DNA of 64,000 nt, taken from Pseudomonas sp. PIC25. GTDB lineage: Bacteria > Pseudomonadota > Gammaproteobacteria > Pseudomonadales > Pseudomonadaceae. The notes beneath the pieces are model-generated. The model saw only the letters and a program-made list of their open reading frames with translations, had not been told where the DNA came from and made no database searches. The stretch is from positions 1 through 64,000 of the forward strand of contig NZ_MUJY01000108.1 in NCBI RefSeq assembly GCF_002286785.1. The letters are read 5' to 3'. Made by a program: the position numbers and the translations under genes. Below are positions 35,473 through 44,360 of this stretch, piece by piece (positions within the stretch are counted from its first letter, which is position 1; every line of letters begins with the position of its first letter).

Positions 35473-35490
35473 GCTTTCACCAGGCTTTCA
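35473..35490. promoter_or_regulatory. Direct repeat, candidate TctD box
   Basis: GCTTTCA occurs at 35473-35479 and again at 35484-35490, an 11-base period (7-base repeat, 4-base spacer). This is the usual layout for OmpR-family response regulators. It lies in the 225-base divergent region between opdH and tctD. Assignment to TctD is inference. Confidence 0.5.
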
Positions 35491-35599
35491 GGGGCGACAG
35501 TTTTTTCCGCCGCCGGGAACGGTGGCATTTGGGGCAATTCACAGCGCGCCGGGTGGCGCTACACTGCGCGCCTCGATCCGGGTGTGGTGGGAGGTAGCG

Positions 35600-36271
35600 G
35601 TGCGAATTCTGCTGGTCGAAGACCATCCGCAATTGGCGGAAAGCGTGGCTCAGGCCCTCAAGGGCGCCGGCTGGACAGTGGACGTGCTGCACGACGGGGT
35701 AGCCGCCGACCTGGCATTGGCCAGCGAAGACTACGCCCTGGCGATTCTCGATATCGGGTTGCCGCGACTGGACGGTTTCCAAGTGCTGGCGCGCCTGCGC
35801 GAGCGCGGCAAGACACTGCCGGTGTTGATGCTGACTGCGCGCGGCGAGGTGAAGGACCGGGTGCATGGCCTCAACCTCGGTGCCGATGACTACTTGGCCA
35901 AGCCGTTCGAACTCTCCGAACTGGAGGCACGGGTCAAGGCGCTGCTGCGCCGCAGCCTGCTCGGTGGCGAGCGGCAGCAGCGGTGCGGCGACCTGGTGTA
36001 CGACCTGGATACCCGGCGCTTCCTGCTCAAGGACGAGATTCTTTCGCTGACCTCGCGCGAGCAGGCGGTGCTCGCCGCGCTGATCGCCCGGCCCGGCCGG
36101 GTGATGAGCAAGGAACAGCTCGCCTCGCAGGTCTTCGGCCTGGACGAAGAGGCCAGTCCGGACGCCATCGAGATCTACGTCCACCGATTGCGCCGCAAGC
36201 TGGAAGGCAGCCGGGTGCGTATCGTCACCTTCCGGGGCCTGGGCTATCTGCTGGAGGCCCAGGGTGAGTGA
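35600..36271 (+). CDS. tctD: OmpR-type response regulator TctD
   Basis: This 223-residue response regulator has a receiver domain with acidic pocket ED at residues 7-8, phospho-acceptor Asp51 in LAILDIGLP, and KPFELSELEARV. The C-terminal winged helix is of the OmpR type (SLTSREQAVLAALIARPGRV, then VYVHRLRRKL-like segment at the recognition helix). With TctE it controls tricarboxylate uptake by activating opdH-tctCBA. The GTG at 35600 is chosen because GGAGG lies just upstream and the receiver domain begins right there. It overlaps tctE by 8 bases. Confidence 0.92.
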   Translation: MRILLVEDHPQLAESVAQALKGAGWTVDVLHDGVAADLALASEDYALAILDIGLPRLDGFQVLARLRERGKTLPVLMLTARGEVKDRVHGLNLGADDYLAKPFELSELEARVKALLRRSLLGGERQQRCGDLVYDLDTRRFLLKDEILSLTSREQAVLAALIARPGRVMSKEQLASQVFGLDEEASPDAIEIYVHRLRRKLEGSRVRIVTFRGLGYLLEAQGE

Positions 36272-37655
36272 AGCGTCCAGTCTGCGCGGACGGCTGTTGC
36301 GGCGGCTTGCCGCGTTGCTCGCGGTACTGCTCGCGGTCAGTGGCTGGAGCGCCTACCTCAATGGTCGCGCTGCCGCCGACACGGCTTACGACCGCACCCT
36401 GCTGGCGTCGGCTCGCGCCATCGCCGAACGCCTGACGACACGGGGCGGTCGTCTGGGTGTCAGCGTGCCTTATGTGGCCCTGGATGCCTTCGCCTACGAC
36501 AGCGGCGGGCGGGTCTATTACCAGGTGAACGGCTTCAAGGGCGAGCTGGTGGCCGGCTACGAAGACCTGCCGGCACCCTCGCCGAAGGTGCGGCGGACCG
36601 ATGACTATCCGGCCCTGGCACGTTTCTACGATGGCGAATACCTGGGGCAGGGGGTGCGAGTGGTCAGCCTGCTGCAACCGATCAGCGAGCCCGAGTTGAA
36701 CGGTATGGCGGAAATCCGTGTGGCCGAGACTCAGGGGGCGCGCGAGCGCATGGCCCGGGGGTTGTTGACCGACACCCTGTGGCGGCTTGGCCTGCTGGCG
36801 ATCGGGGCGCTACTGCTGGTCTGGCTGGCGGTGAGCGCCGCGTTGCGTCCCCTGGGGAGGCTCAGCGAGGCGGTGGAAGAGCGTCAGCCGGACGACCTGC
36901 GCCCCTTGCCATTGGTCAGTGTGCAGCGTGAGCTGAAGCCCCTGGTCCTGGCGCTGAACCATTTCACCGAACGGCTGCGGGCCCAGTTCGAGCGACAGAC
37001 GCAATTCATCGCCGATGCCTCCCATGAGCTGCGCACGCCCTTGGCGGCGCTCAAGGCCCGCATCGAGCTGGGGTTGCGCGAAAAGGAGCCGGCGGTCTGG
37101 TACAGCACTCTGGAAAGCGCGGCGGAAAATACCGATAAGCTGACCCACCTGGCCAACCAGTTGCTCTCCCTGGCCCGAATCGAGAGCGGCGCGCGTGCCA
37201 TCGCCGAGGGCGGTGCCGAACGCCTCGACCTCAGCCAGTTGGCCCGCGAGTTGGGGCTGGCCATGGCGCCCCTGGCCTATAAGCGGGGTGTCGCCCTGGC
37301 TCTGGAGGCTGAGCAGCCGGTCTGGCTGAAGGGCGAGCCGACGCTGCTCAACGAGCTGCTGTGCAATCTGCTGGACAACGCGCTGGCACATACGCCCGAG
37401 GGCGGCAACGTGATTCTCCGGGTGCTGCAACCGGGTGTGCTGGAGGTGGAAGACGACGGGCCGGGTATTCCGCCTGAGGATCGGGAGAAGGTCTTTGCCC
37501 GCTTCTATCGGCGCAAGCAGCAAGGCAGTGGCGCGGGGTTGGGGCTGGCCATCGTCGGGGAAATCTGCCGGGCTCATCTGGCGACGATCAGCCTGCATGA
37601 GGGGGAATCCGGCGGCTTGCGGGTGCGGGTGGAGTTTCCCGGGGACTCGATCTGA
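36264..37655 (+). CDS. tctE: Sensor histidine kinase TctE
   Basis: This 463-residue membrane kinase has two helices (about 15-32 and 173-195) around a periplasmic 2CSK-type sensor domain. The HisKA dimerisation domain has His254 in FIADASHELRTPLAALKARI. The ATPase part shows the N box NLLDNALAHTPEGG, then VEDDGPGIPPEDREKVFARF and GAGLGLAIVGEI. It should sense tricarboxylates outside and phosphorylate TctD. Start is GTG 36264, overlapping the tctD end. It converges with the next gene after 8 bases. Confidence 0.93.
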   Translation: MSEASSLRGRLLRRLAALLAVLLAVSGWSAYLNGRAAADTAYDRTLLASARAIAERLTTRGGRLGVSVPYVALDAFAYDSGGRVYYQVNGFKGELVAGYEDLPAPSPKVRRTDDYPALARFYDGEYLGQGVRVVSLLQPISEPELNGMAEIRVAETQGARERMARGLLTDTLWRLGLLAIGALLLVWLAVSAALRPLGRLSEAVEERQPDDLRPLPLVSVQRELKPLVLALNHFTERLRAQFERQTQFIADASHELRTPLAALKARIELGLREKEPAVWYSTLESAAENTDKLTHLANQLLSLARIESGARAIAEGGAERLDLSQLARELGLAMAPLAYKRGVALALEAEQPVWLKGEPTLLNELLCNLLDNALAHTPEGGNVILRVLQPGVLEVEDDGPGIPPEDREKVFARFYRRKQQGSGAGLGLAIVGEICRAHLATISLHEGESGGLRVRVEFPGDSI

Positions 37656-37663
37656 GCGGGTCT

Positions 37664-38416
37664 TCAGGGGGCCGAGCCGGGTAGTTGCTGGGCTTCGAGG
37701 CGGTAGCGCTCGAGCTTGCCGCTGCGCTCCAGTTCGGCCAGGCCCCGGTTGAAGCGCTCCATCAACGCTTCGTTGCCCTCGATCTGGCGCGACAGGAGCA
37801 GGTGAAGGTTGTCTTTGCGCAGGGGAAGCCGATGGTAGGTGAGCCGCTCCCGGTCCGCGCGGTCGAAGTGCTGGAGCAGCGCCAGGCCGACGAGCCGATC
37901 CACCGGCAGGATATCGATGCGTCCGGCCAGCAGCAGGCGAAAGGCCTGTTCATCGTTGTTGACCCGCTGTACCTGCAAGCGCTTGTCCCGTTCGGCTTGC
38001 TCGAAGGGCACGCCATAGTCGTAGCCGATGACCGCACCGATACGCAGGTCGCGCAGGTCGTCTATCGTCTGCCAGTTGAAGGGATCGTCCTTGCGATGGA
38101 AAAGGACATAGCCGCTCATGATCAGCGGATCGCTGATGAAGAACGCCTGCTCGCGCTCCGGGCTGTTCAGCCAGGCTGCCGTCCCGGGGCGCTGGCCGGC
38201 TTTGGCCAGGCGCATGGCCCGTGCCCAGGGATAGAACTCCCAATGGACCTTGACGCCTTCAATCGCGAACGCTTCGGTAACGATGCGCGAGGCCACGCCG
38301 TAATGGGGCAGCTTTTCACCCGTATACGGCGGCCACTCACCGTTGGTCAGGTAGATTTCCTCGGCGGCGGCGAGACTGCCGAGCAATAGGCTGAACAGCA
38401 GGACGAGCAGGCGCAT
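37664..38416 (-). CDS. Periplasmic solute-binding protein (family 3 type)
   Basis: This 250-residue protein has a signal peptide (LLVLLFSLLLGSLAAA) and a bacterial extracellular solute-binding domain of family 3 (PBPb). Segments such as YLTNGEWPPYTGEKLPHYGV, FYPWARAMRLAKAG and RDLRIGAVIGYDYGVPFE are typical of the group found as orphan receptors near signalling genes in pseudomonads. No permease or ATPase gene is adjacent, so it may feed a signalling protein or a distant ABC transporter. The ligand is unknown; amino acids or other small compounds are possible. Confidence 0.75.
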   Translation of the reverse strand: MRLLVLLFSLLLGSLAAAEEIYLTNGEWPPYTGEKLPHYGVASRIVTEAFAIEGVKVHWEFYPWARAMRLAKAGQRPGTAAWLNSPEREQAFFISDPLIMSGYVLFHRKDDPFNWQTIDDLRDLRIGAVIGYDYGVPFEQAERDKRLQVQRVNNDEQAFRLLLAGRIDILPVDRLVGLALLQHFDRADRERLTYHRLPLRKDNLHLLLSRQIEGNEALMERFNRGLAELERSGKLERYRLEAQQLPGSAP

Positions 38417-38562
38417 GGGCAGGCTTCTGAGGCTGTGCTACGTCTTGAGTCTAGTGCCGTTTCGAAAATAGCTGCCATCGCTCTGACGGCAGTCTTCGGT
38501 TGCTCCCGGCGGGGCCCCATAGCGGCTGGCGAGGTTGTTCCGCGTCAGCCCACCCGTGCTGC

Positions 38563-39399
38563 TTACTGCAGCATGCTCATGGCCGCTTCCATCGCTGCGG
38601 ACAAGTCTTCGTCGGCCTGCATGTCCACGTTCGGGTCCAGGCCGAGTTTGCCGAATGCCGGAATCCGGCCCCAATCCAGTTGCGTGTAGGGATGCGTGGT
38701 GCCCAGGTAGCTTTGCAGCGTTGCGACCTGGACGATGTCCACGTAGTCGACCTTCGCGGAGTCGCGTTCGAAATCCAGGTATTGGCTGGGCACGATGGCG
38801 ATCGGCTCGGGGAATTCCCAGGCCCGCAGGATCTTGTCGCCGATGATCGGGTGAATCTTCTCGATCACATGGTTGAGGCTGATCGAGTCGGAGAGCAGTT
38901 CGTTGTGCTCCTCGGCGTAGGTGAGGATCGGCAGGATACCGATCTGGTGAACCAGACCGGCCAGGGTCGCCTGGTCCGGCATCAGGCGGGTGTAGTGGCG
39001 GCAGAGCACATGGCAGATACCGGCGATCTCGGTGCTCTTGTTCCAGACTTCGCGCATCTTGCGATCGACGACATCGGACGTGGCCTGGAACATCTGCTCC
39101 ATCGCCAGGCCGGTGGCGAGGTTGCAGGTGTAGTTGATGCCGAGCCGGCTGATCGCCATCTGCAGGTCGGTGATTTCCTTGGCAGTACGCAGCAGCGGGC
39201 TGTTCACCACCTTGATGATGCGCGCGGTGAGCGCGGCGTCGTTGCCGATCACCTTGCTCAAGGCGGAAATGCTGATATCCGGGTCTTCCGCAGCTTCGCG
39301 GACCTTCAGCGCGACTTCCGGCAGCGTGGGCAGGACCAAGTCATCGTTCTCGATGGCCTGGATCAATTCCCTCTGGACTTTCTCGACAAGCGTATTCAT
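38563..39399 (-). CDS. HDOD-domain signalling protein
   Basis: This 278-residue protein is made of one HDOD domain, a relative of HD phosphohydrolases that has lost most metal ligands. DLVLPTLPEVALKVREAAED and the following VIGNDAALTARIIKVVNSPL block are the usual N-terminal signature. HVLCRHY and LAGLVHQIGILPI come from the HD-like core, with the HD pair replaced by HQ. Such proteins act in regulation of motility, biofilm or cell cycle, usually through protein contacts. It lies 76 bases downstream of ygfZ on the same strand. Confidence 0.85.
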   Translation of the reverse strand: MNTLVEKVQRELIQAIENDDLVLPTLPEVALKVREAAEDPDISISALSKVIGNDAALTARIIKVVNSPLLRTAKEITDLQMAISRLGINYTCNLATGLAMEQMFQATSDVVDRKMREVWNKSTEIAGICHVLCRHYTRLMPDQATLAGLVHQIGILPILTYAEEHNELLSDSISLNHVIEKIHPIIGDKILRAWEFPEPIAIVPSQYLDFERDSAKVDYVDIVQVATLQSYLGTTHPYTQLDWGRIPAFGKLGLDPNVDMQADEDLSAAMEAAMSMLQ

Positions 39400-39475
39400 C
39401 TCGGTTCTCTTCTACTGCTCGTTATCGATGATGGGGCGCGTCTGCGGTTGTCCGGTCGCTGCCGGTCGAACGGGT

Positions 39476-40417
39476 TCAGCGCTGGATCTCGCGGTCCGGG
39501 TCCAGCGCGTAGGGAAGCTCCAGCAGGCGCAAGGCCGGGCCCTCCAGCGAGCCCAGGTGCACGCGACCATCGTTCGCCGCGTCTTCCTGCAGTACGGCGA
39601 GCAGCTCGACACCGCTGTCCGCCGGGGCTGCCAGCACCACCTCTCCCACCGAACTGCCATGGACGGGGGAGAACAGCTCGGTCGCGGCGGCCGGAGGCGT
39701 CCCGCTTTCCAACTCCAGGCGGTAGAGCCGGCGCTTGAGCTTGCCGAGGTACTGCATGCGGGCGACGATCTCCTGACCGGTATAGCAGCCTTTCTTGAAG
39801 CTCACGCCGCCCAGCGCCTGCAAATTGATCATTTGCGGAATGAACAGCTCGCGGGTCGGCCCGGATACCTGACCGATGCCGGCTCGTACCTGGGCCAGTA
39901 GCCAGCCATCCAGTCCTGCGCTCGGCAACTGCGCGCTCAGGCGCGCCTGGATGGTGTCGGCCTGGGCGGACGGGACCCAGAGTTCGGCGCGACCATCGCT
40001 AAGGCGAATGGCAATCAGGCCGTTGGCCCGTACGACGCGATCGCTGTCCTGGGGCAGGTCGAGGCCCAGGCTGACCAAGGCACCGTCGCCACCGGCAAGG
40101 CCGAAGCGGACCCAGGCCGCGCTTTCGTCGCTCAGGGTGGATTTGGAGAACACGGCGTACTTCTTCAAGTCCGCCATCTGCGGTTCGATCAGTTCCATCG
40201 CCATGGCGAGCAGGAAACCGTCGCCTTCGCCAAGGATGCGGAAGCTCGACTGCATCCGCCCTTTGGGCGTGCAGCGGGCACCGAGGCCAGCATGTTCGTC
40301 GTTCAGGTAGTTGAGATTGCAGGTCAGCTGACCCTGGAGGAATTTGCTGGCGTCGGGGCCGCGGACGGCAAGTACGCCCTCGTGGGTCAACGGGCAGAAA
40401 AAAGCGGAGTCGGCCAT
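39476..40417 (-). CDS. ygfZ: tRNA-modifying/Fe-S repair folate-binding protein YgfZ
   Basis: This 313-residue member of the YgfZ/GcvT family binds tetrahydrofolate and supports certain iron-sulfur enzymes such as MiaB. The signature KGCYTGQEIVARMQYLGKLK, with its essential cysteine, is present. The N-terminus includes VLAVRGPDASKFLQGQLTCN, with the GRMQSSFRIL strand after it. The ATG at 40417 is used; a longer upstream frame has no resemblance. The position opposite sdhE is as in other pseudomonads. Confidence 0.92.
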   Translation of the reverse strand: MADSAFFCPLTHEGVLAVRGPDASKFLQGQLTCNLNYLNDEHAGLGARCTPKGRMQSSFRILGEGDGFLLAMAMELIEPQMADLKKYAVFSKSTLSDESAAWVRFGLAGGDGALVSLGLDLPQDSDRVVRANGLIAIRLSDGRAELWVPSAQADTIQARLSAQLPSAGLDGWLLAQVRAGIGQVSGPTRELFIPQMINLQALGGVSFKKGCYTGQEIVARMQYLGKLKRRLYRLELESGTPPAAATELFSPVHGSSVGEVVLAAPADSGVELLAVLQEDAANDGRVHLGSLEGPALRLLELPYALDPDREIQR

Positions 40418-40503
40418 TGAGAGTCGCTGGAATAAAGTTGGGGCCCCATCATAGGGCGCCGGGCCCCGACTTGTCAGCGGGTGCCCGTGAACGTCCGGCC
40501 CGG

Positions 40504-40509
40504 TATAAT
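40504..40509 (+). promoter_or_regulatory. Candidate -10 box for sdhE-ygfX
   Basis: A perfect TATAAT at 40504-40509, 25 bases before the sdhE ATG, lies in the gap between divergent ygfZ and sdhE. No good -35 hexamer is found at 16-18 bases upstream, so the promoter may need an activator or be weak. Confidence 0.45.
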
Positions 40510-40534
40510 GCCGCCCTCTTTCAAGGAGCCGCCC

Positions 40535-40789
40535 ATGGCCGACGATATCGAACTGAACCGACTGTTCTGGCACAGCCGCCGTGGCATGCTGGAGCTCGAT
40601 GTATTGCTGGTGCCCTTCGTCAAGGAGGTCTACCCGAACCTCGATGCCGAGGACCAGGCGCGCTACCGCAAGCTGCTCGCCTGCGAGGATCAGGATATGT
40701 TCGGCTGGTTCATGCAGCGTGGCGAGCCGGAAGACCCCGATCTGCGCCGGATGGTCCGGATGATTCTGGACCGTGTCCAGCCCAAGTGA
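40535..40789 (+). CDS. sdhE: FAD assembly factor SdhE
   Basis: This 84-residue protein helps attach FAD covalently to succinate dehydrogenase SdhA. The conserved RGMLELD (RGxxE motif, in [16 protein letters not shown]) and the DQDMFGWFM segment are diagnostic. The ATG at 40535 is preceded by AAGGAG. The next gene, ygfX, starts inside its 3' end. Confidence 0.93.
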   Translation: MADDIELNRLFWHSRRGMLELDVLLVPFVKEVYPNLDAEDQARYRKLLACEDQDMFGWFMQRGEPEDPDLRRMVRMILDRVQPK

Positions 40790-41225
40790 TTTCTTCGAGT
40801 GCCATTGGCAGGCGTCGCGGCGCCTGCTGGTGCTGTATCTGATCGCCCAGGCGTTGGCACTGGGCGCATTCCTGCTTGCCGATATTCCGTCCTGGGCCGC
40901 TCTGCTTGGCGTGGCGGCCTGCCTGGGGCATGCCGGTTGGGTGCTGCCACGGCATGTATTGTTGCGCGGCCCGCGCGCCTTTCGCGGGTTGCGGCACGAT
41001 GCCGAGGGTTGGCAGTTGTGGAATGCGCGGGATGGCTGGCAGCGCGTCCAGCTTCGCCCGGACAGCCTGGCGCTGCCTCTGGCGGTGATATTGCGTTTTC
41101 GTCTGAGCGGCGAGCGCCGCGTGCGCGGCCTGTGCATTCCCGGCGACGCGCTGGCGGCGGACGCGCATCGCCGGTTGCGGGTACGGCTGAAATTCAGCCG
41201 GCGTAGGTGGGCGGCTCCAGAATAG
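40773..41225 (+). CDS. ygfX: Membrane protein YgfX
   Basis: This protein of about 150 residues has two hydrophobic helices near the N-terminus ([19 protein letters not shown] and [19 protein letters not shown]) followed by a soluble part beginning with [19 protein letters not shown]. YgfX (CptA) is encoded with sdhE in many gammaproteobacteria and has been described as a toxin-like partner of a membrane complex; its role in pseudomonads is not settled. The GTG at 40773 overlaps sdhE by 17 bases. The last 32 bases overlap the end of convergent nadB. Confidence 0.78.
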   Translation: MSSPSDFFECHWQASRRLLVLYLIAQALALGAFLLADIPSWAALLGVAACLGHAGWVLPRHVLLRGPRAFRGLRHDAEGWQLWNARDGWQRVQLRPDSLALPLAVILRFRLSGERRVRGLCIPGDALAADAHRRLRVRLKFSRRRWAAPE

Positions 41226-42810
41226 TGTCGCGCGCTTCGGGCAACTGTTCCGGGTAGTCGAGAGTGTAATGCAGGCCGCGGCTCTCATGACGGAGCATGG
41301 CCGAGCGAATCATCAGTTCGGCGACCAGCGCCAGGTTGCGCAGTTCGATCAGGTCCCGGCTCACCTTGTAGTTGCTGTAGAACTCGTCGATCTCGCTGAG
41401 TAGCAGGCGCACGCGGTGTTGCGCGCGCTGCAGACGCTTGTTGGTTCTGACGATGCCAACGTAGTCCCACATGAAACGCCGCAGCTCGTCCCAGTTGTGG
41501 GCGATGATTACGTCTTCGTCGGAGTCGGTCACTTGGCTGGCATCCCAGCTCGGCAGGTGGGTGGGAATCGCCACCTGCTCCAACTGGCCGACGATGTCCG
41601 CCGCTGCCGAGCGAGCGTACACAAAGCATTCGAGCAGGGAGTTGCTGGCCATGCGGTTGGCGCCGTGCAGGCCGGTGAAGCTGGTCTCGCCGATGGCGTA
41701 GAGACCGGGCACGTCGGTGCGTCCGTGCTGGTCGACCACCACGCCGCCGCAGGTGTAGTGGGCCGCCGGCACCACCGGAATCGGCTGGCGGGTGATGTCG
41801 ATGCCGAAGTCCAGACAGCGCTCGTAGACGGTCGGGAAATGCGCGGTGACGAAGTCCGCCGGCTTGTGGCTGATGTCGAGATAAACGCAGTCGATGCCTA
41901 GGCGCTTCATTTCATGGTCGATGGCGCGCGCGACGATGTCTCGGGGCGCCAGTTCGGCGCGCGGATCGAAGCGTGGCATGAAGCGCTCGCCGTTGGGGAG
42001 CTTGAGCAGGGCGCCTTCGCCGCGCAGTGCCTCGGTGATCAGGAAGCTCTTGGCCTGGGGGTGATACAGGCAGGTGGGATGGAACTGGTTGAACTCCAGG
42101 TTGCCGACCCGGCAGCCGGCCCGCCAGGCCATGGCGATGCCGTCGCCGCAGGCTCCATCCGGGTTGCTGGTATAAAGATAGACCTTGGCTGCGCCCCCGG
42201 AGGCAAGTGCGGTGAAGCGTGCGGCATAGGTATCGACCTGGCCGGTGCCGCGATTCAGCACATAAGCGCCGAGGCAGCGCTGCCCGGGCAGGCCGAGCTT
42301 GCGCTCGGTGATCAGGTCCACCGCCACGTGCTGTTCCAGCAGTTCGATGTTCGAGCGTTGCCGGGCCTGCGCCAGCAGCGTGTTGAAAATGGCCGCGCCG
42401 GTGGCATCGGCGGCATGGATGATGCGTCGGTGGCTGTGCCCGCCTTCGCGGGTCAGGTGAAACTCGAAGCCGTTGTCTTCGCCGCCGTGCTTCTCGTCCC
42501 GCGTAAAGGGAACGCCCTGTCCGATGAGCCATTGGATGGCTTCGCGACTGTGTTCTACCGTGAAGCGAACCGCTTCCTCTTTGCACAGCCCGCCGCCGGC
42601 GACCAGGGTGTCTTCGACGTGGGATTCGACGGTGTCCGTGTCGTCCAGCACGGCGGCCACCCCACCTTGTGCCCAGTAAGTGGAGCCGTTGGCCAGGTCG
42701 CCTTTGCTCAACACGGCGATGCGTAGGTGCGAAGGCAGGGTAAGGGCGAGAGTCAGGCCGGCAGCGCCGCTGCCGATCACCAGTACGTCGTGCTGAAAGT
42801 GTTGGCTCAT
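41194..42810 (-). CDS. nadB: L-aspartate oxidase
   Basis: This 538-residue FAD enzyme oxidises L-aspartate to iminoaspartate, the first step of NAD biosynthesis. It belongs to the succinate dehydrogenase/fumarate reductase flavoprotein family: [15 protein letters not shown] is the FAD motif, then [18 protein letters not shown]-like [14 protein letters not shown], and [20 protein letters not shown]. The C-terminal helical domain follows. The length matches E. coli NadB. It is divergent from algU across a 350-base regulatory region. Confidence 0.96.
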   Translation of the reverse strand: MSQHFQHDVLVIGSGAAGLTLALTLPSHLRIAVLSKGDLANGSTYWAQGGVAAVLDDTDTVESHVEDTLVAGGGLCKEEAVRFTVEHSREAIQWLIGQGVPFTRDEKHGGEDNGFEFHLTREGGHSHRRIIHAADATGAAIFNTLLAQARQRSNIELLEQHVAVDLITERKLGLPGQRCLGAYVLNRGTGQVDTYAARFTALASGGAAKVYLYTSNPDGACGDGIAMAWRAGCRVGNLEFNQFHPTCLYHPQAKSFLITEALRGEGALLKLPNGERFMPRFDPRAELAPRDIVARAIDHEMKRLGIDCVYLDISHKPADFVTAHFPTVYERCLDFGIDITRQPIPVVPAAHYTCGGVVVDQHGRTDVPGLYAIGETSFTGLHGANRMASNSLLECFVYARSAAADIVGQLEQVAIPTHLPSWDASQVTDSDEDVIIAHNWDELRRFMWDYVGIVRTNKRLQRAQHRVRLLLSEIDEFYSNYKVSRDLIELRNLALVAELMIRSAMLRHESRGLHYTLDYPEQLPEARDTILEPPTYAG

Positions 42811-43160
42811 GGTCCGGATCCACTGATGAAGCGCCCCCTAGTATATAGGTGGGGGCGGCGCCACAATAGCGCGCTTATGTCCGACCGCGGAGCTCTGGAA
42901 CTTTCTTAGTCTTTCGGGTTCCTAAGACGGATAGGGAATAAGTGCAGAGATGTGGTGCCAGTTCTCGAAATGCTTGTCTGGCCCTGCAAAAAGATTATCC
43001 GCGCAGCTGGATGAGTGAAAAGCTGCGCACTTTCGTAAAGATGTAATTTGAATTTTTGCGGAAAGCGTGCTTGGAGGGGAGAACTTTTGTGCATCGCCCG
43101 TGTCTATCTTGGTAGGCTGGTCCACTCGTTGGTAAAGCACTCCCGAATCGAGGAGCGCAC
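42811..43160. promoter_or_regulatory. Regulatory region between nadB and algU
   Basis: These 350 bases carry no gene and are lower in GC than the surroundings. A GAACTT at 42898-42903 could be the -35 of a second, weaker AlgU-type promoter (TCCTA 16 bases on at 42920-42924 is a poor -10). TCTTAG at 42904-42909 and CTAAGA at 42922-42927 form an inverted repeat just after it. In P. aeruginosa several promoters drive algU from the equivalent place. Confidence 0.5.
43082..43108 (+). promoter_or_regulatory. AlgU (sigma-22/sigma-E) type promoter of algU
   Basis: GAACTT at 43082-43087, a 16-base spacer, and TCTAT at 43104-43108 match the AlgU consensus GAACTT-N16/17-TCTGA. It lies 53 bases before the algU ATG and implies positive autoregulation. 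Confidence 0.8.
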
Positions 43161-43742
43161 ATGCTAACTCAAGAGCAGGATCAGCAGTTGGTTGAGCGGG
43201 TTCAGCGCGGGGACACGCGAGCTTTCGATCTTCTGGTGCTCAAATATCAGCACAAGATTCTCGGACTGATCGTGCGTTTCGTGCATGACACTCATGAAGC
43301 TCAGGATGTCGCGCAAGAAGCCTTCATCAAGGCCTACCGAGCCCTGGGTAATTTTCGCGGTGACAGCGCCTTCTATACCTGGCTGTACCGCATCGCCATC
43401 AACACGGCGAAGAATCATCTGGTGGCACGTGGTCGACGTCCCCCGGATAACGATGTAAAGGCCGAGGATGCCGAGTTCTATGAGGGCGATCATGCTCTCA
43501 AGGACATCGAGTCACCGGAAGGGGCTTTGTTGCGGGATGAGATCGAGGTCACTGTGCATCGAACCATCCAGCAACTGCCTGAGGACTTGCGCACGGCGTT
43601 GACGCTGCGCGAATTCGATGGATTGAGCTACGAAGACATTGCGAGCGTCATGCAATGTCCGGTTGGCACTGTGCGCTCGCGCATATTCCGTGCGCGGGAA
43701 GTCATCGATAAAGCCCTGCAACCCTTGTTGCGGGACGCCTGA
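43161..43742 (+). CDS. algU: ECF sigma factor AlgU (RpoE/sigma-22)
   Basis: This 193-residue extracytoplasmic-function sigma factor controls envelope stress responses and alginate synthesis. Region 2 shows DLLVLKYQHKILGLIVRFVH and DVAQEAFIKAYRALGNFRGD; region 4 shows LPEDLRTALTLREFDGLSYE with its helix-turn-helix ending VGTVRSRIFRAREVIDKAL. It is held inactive by MucA, encoded next. The length equals P. aeruginosa AlgU. The start is the ATG at 43161, after a GAGGAG. Confidence 0.97.
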   Translation: MLTQEQDQQLVERVQRGDTRAFDLLVLKYQHKILGLIVRFVHDTHEAQDVAQEAFIKAYRALGNFRGDSAFYTWLYRIAINTAKNHLVARGRRPPDNDVKAEDAEFYEGDHALKDIESPEGALLRDEIEVTVHRTIQQLPEDLRTALTLREFDGLSYEDIASVMQCPVGTVRSRIFRAREVIDKALQPLLRDA

Positions 43743-43773
43743 GACAGCGGCAATAGCCGAATGAGGAACTGCC

Positions 43774-44355
43774 ATGAATCGTGAACCCCTGCAGGAATCG
43801 CTGTCCGCGGTGATGGATAACGAAGCGGATGAACTGGAACTGCACCGTGTGCTGGCTGCCAGTAGCGATCCCGAACTGAGAGCAACCTGGTCTCGCTACC
43901 AGATCGCCCGCGCGGTGATGCATCAGGAACTGATCGAACCGCGTCTTGACATCGCCGCGGCGGTTTCGGCGGCCTTGGCCGATGAGAAGATTCCTGCGCC
44001 GATGGCGCCTCGCTGGCGCGGTCTGGCTCGGGTGGCCGTAGCGGCGTCGGTGACGCTGGCGGTGCTTGCCGGGGTACGTTTCTACAATCAGGACGAGGCC
44101 GCCGGCGGGGTGCAGATGGCCCAGCAGGGCGCTCAGCCCGTCATCTCGGCTCCGCAAGTCCAGGGGCCCGCGGTTCTGGCCGGTTACAGTCAGGGTGTCG
44201 AGCAGACGGGTGCCGCATCGGATGCCAAGGCGGCGCCGAGCTGGCATGATCAGCGTCTGCCGATCTATCTGCGCCAGCATGCGCAGCAGGCTGCGATGGG
44301 TGGAGCTGAAAGTGCGTTACCCTATGCTCGTGCGGCCAGTCTGGAAAATCGCTGA
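43774..44355 (+). CDS. mucA: Anti-sigma factor MucA
   Basis: This 193-residue inner-membrane protein has a cytoplasmic N-terminal domain that binds AlgU (REPLQESLSAVMDNEADELE is the typical start), one membrane helix at about 83-104 (GLARVAVAASVTLAVLAGV) and a periplasmic tail bound by MucB. Cleavage by AlgW and MucP, then ClpXP, frees AlgU. The length is within one residue of P. aeruginosa MucA and no early stop or frameshift is seen, so the common mucoidy-causing truncations are absent. Confidence 0.96.
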   Translation: MNREPLQESLSAVMDNEADELELHRVLAASSDPELRATWSRYQIARAVMHQELIEPRLDIAAAVSAALADEKIPAPMAPRWRGLARVAVAASVTLAVLAGVRFYNQDEAAGGVQMAQQGAQPVISAPQVQGPAVLAGYSQGVEQTGAASDAKAAPSWHDQRLPIYLRQHAQQAAMGGAESALPYARAASLENR

Positions 44356-44360
44356 GGAAC

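Noticed and set aside
43774-44355. Checked mucA for the truncations that cause mucoidy.
   Set aside because: The frame is intact and of normal length (193 codons), so no mucA defect is claimed.
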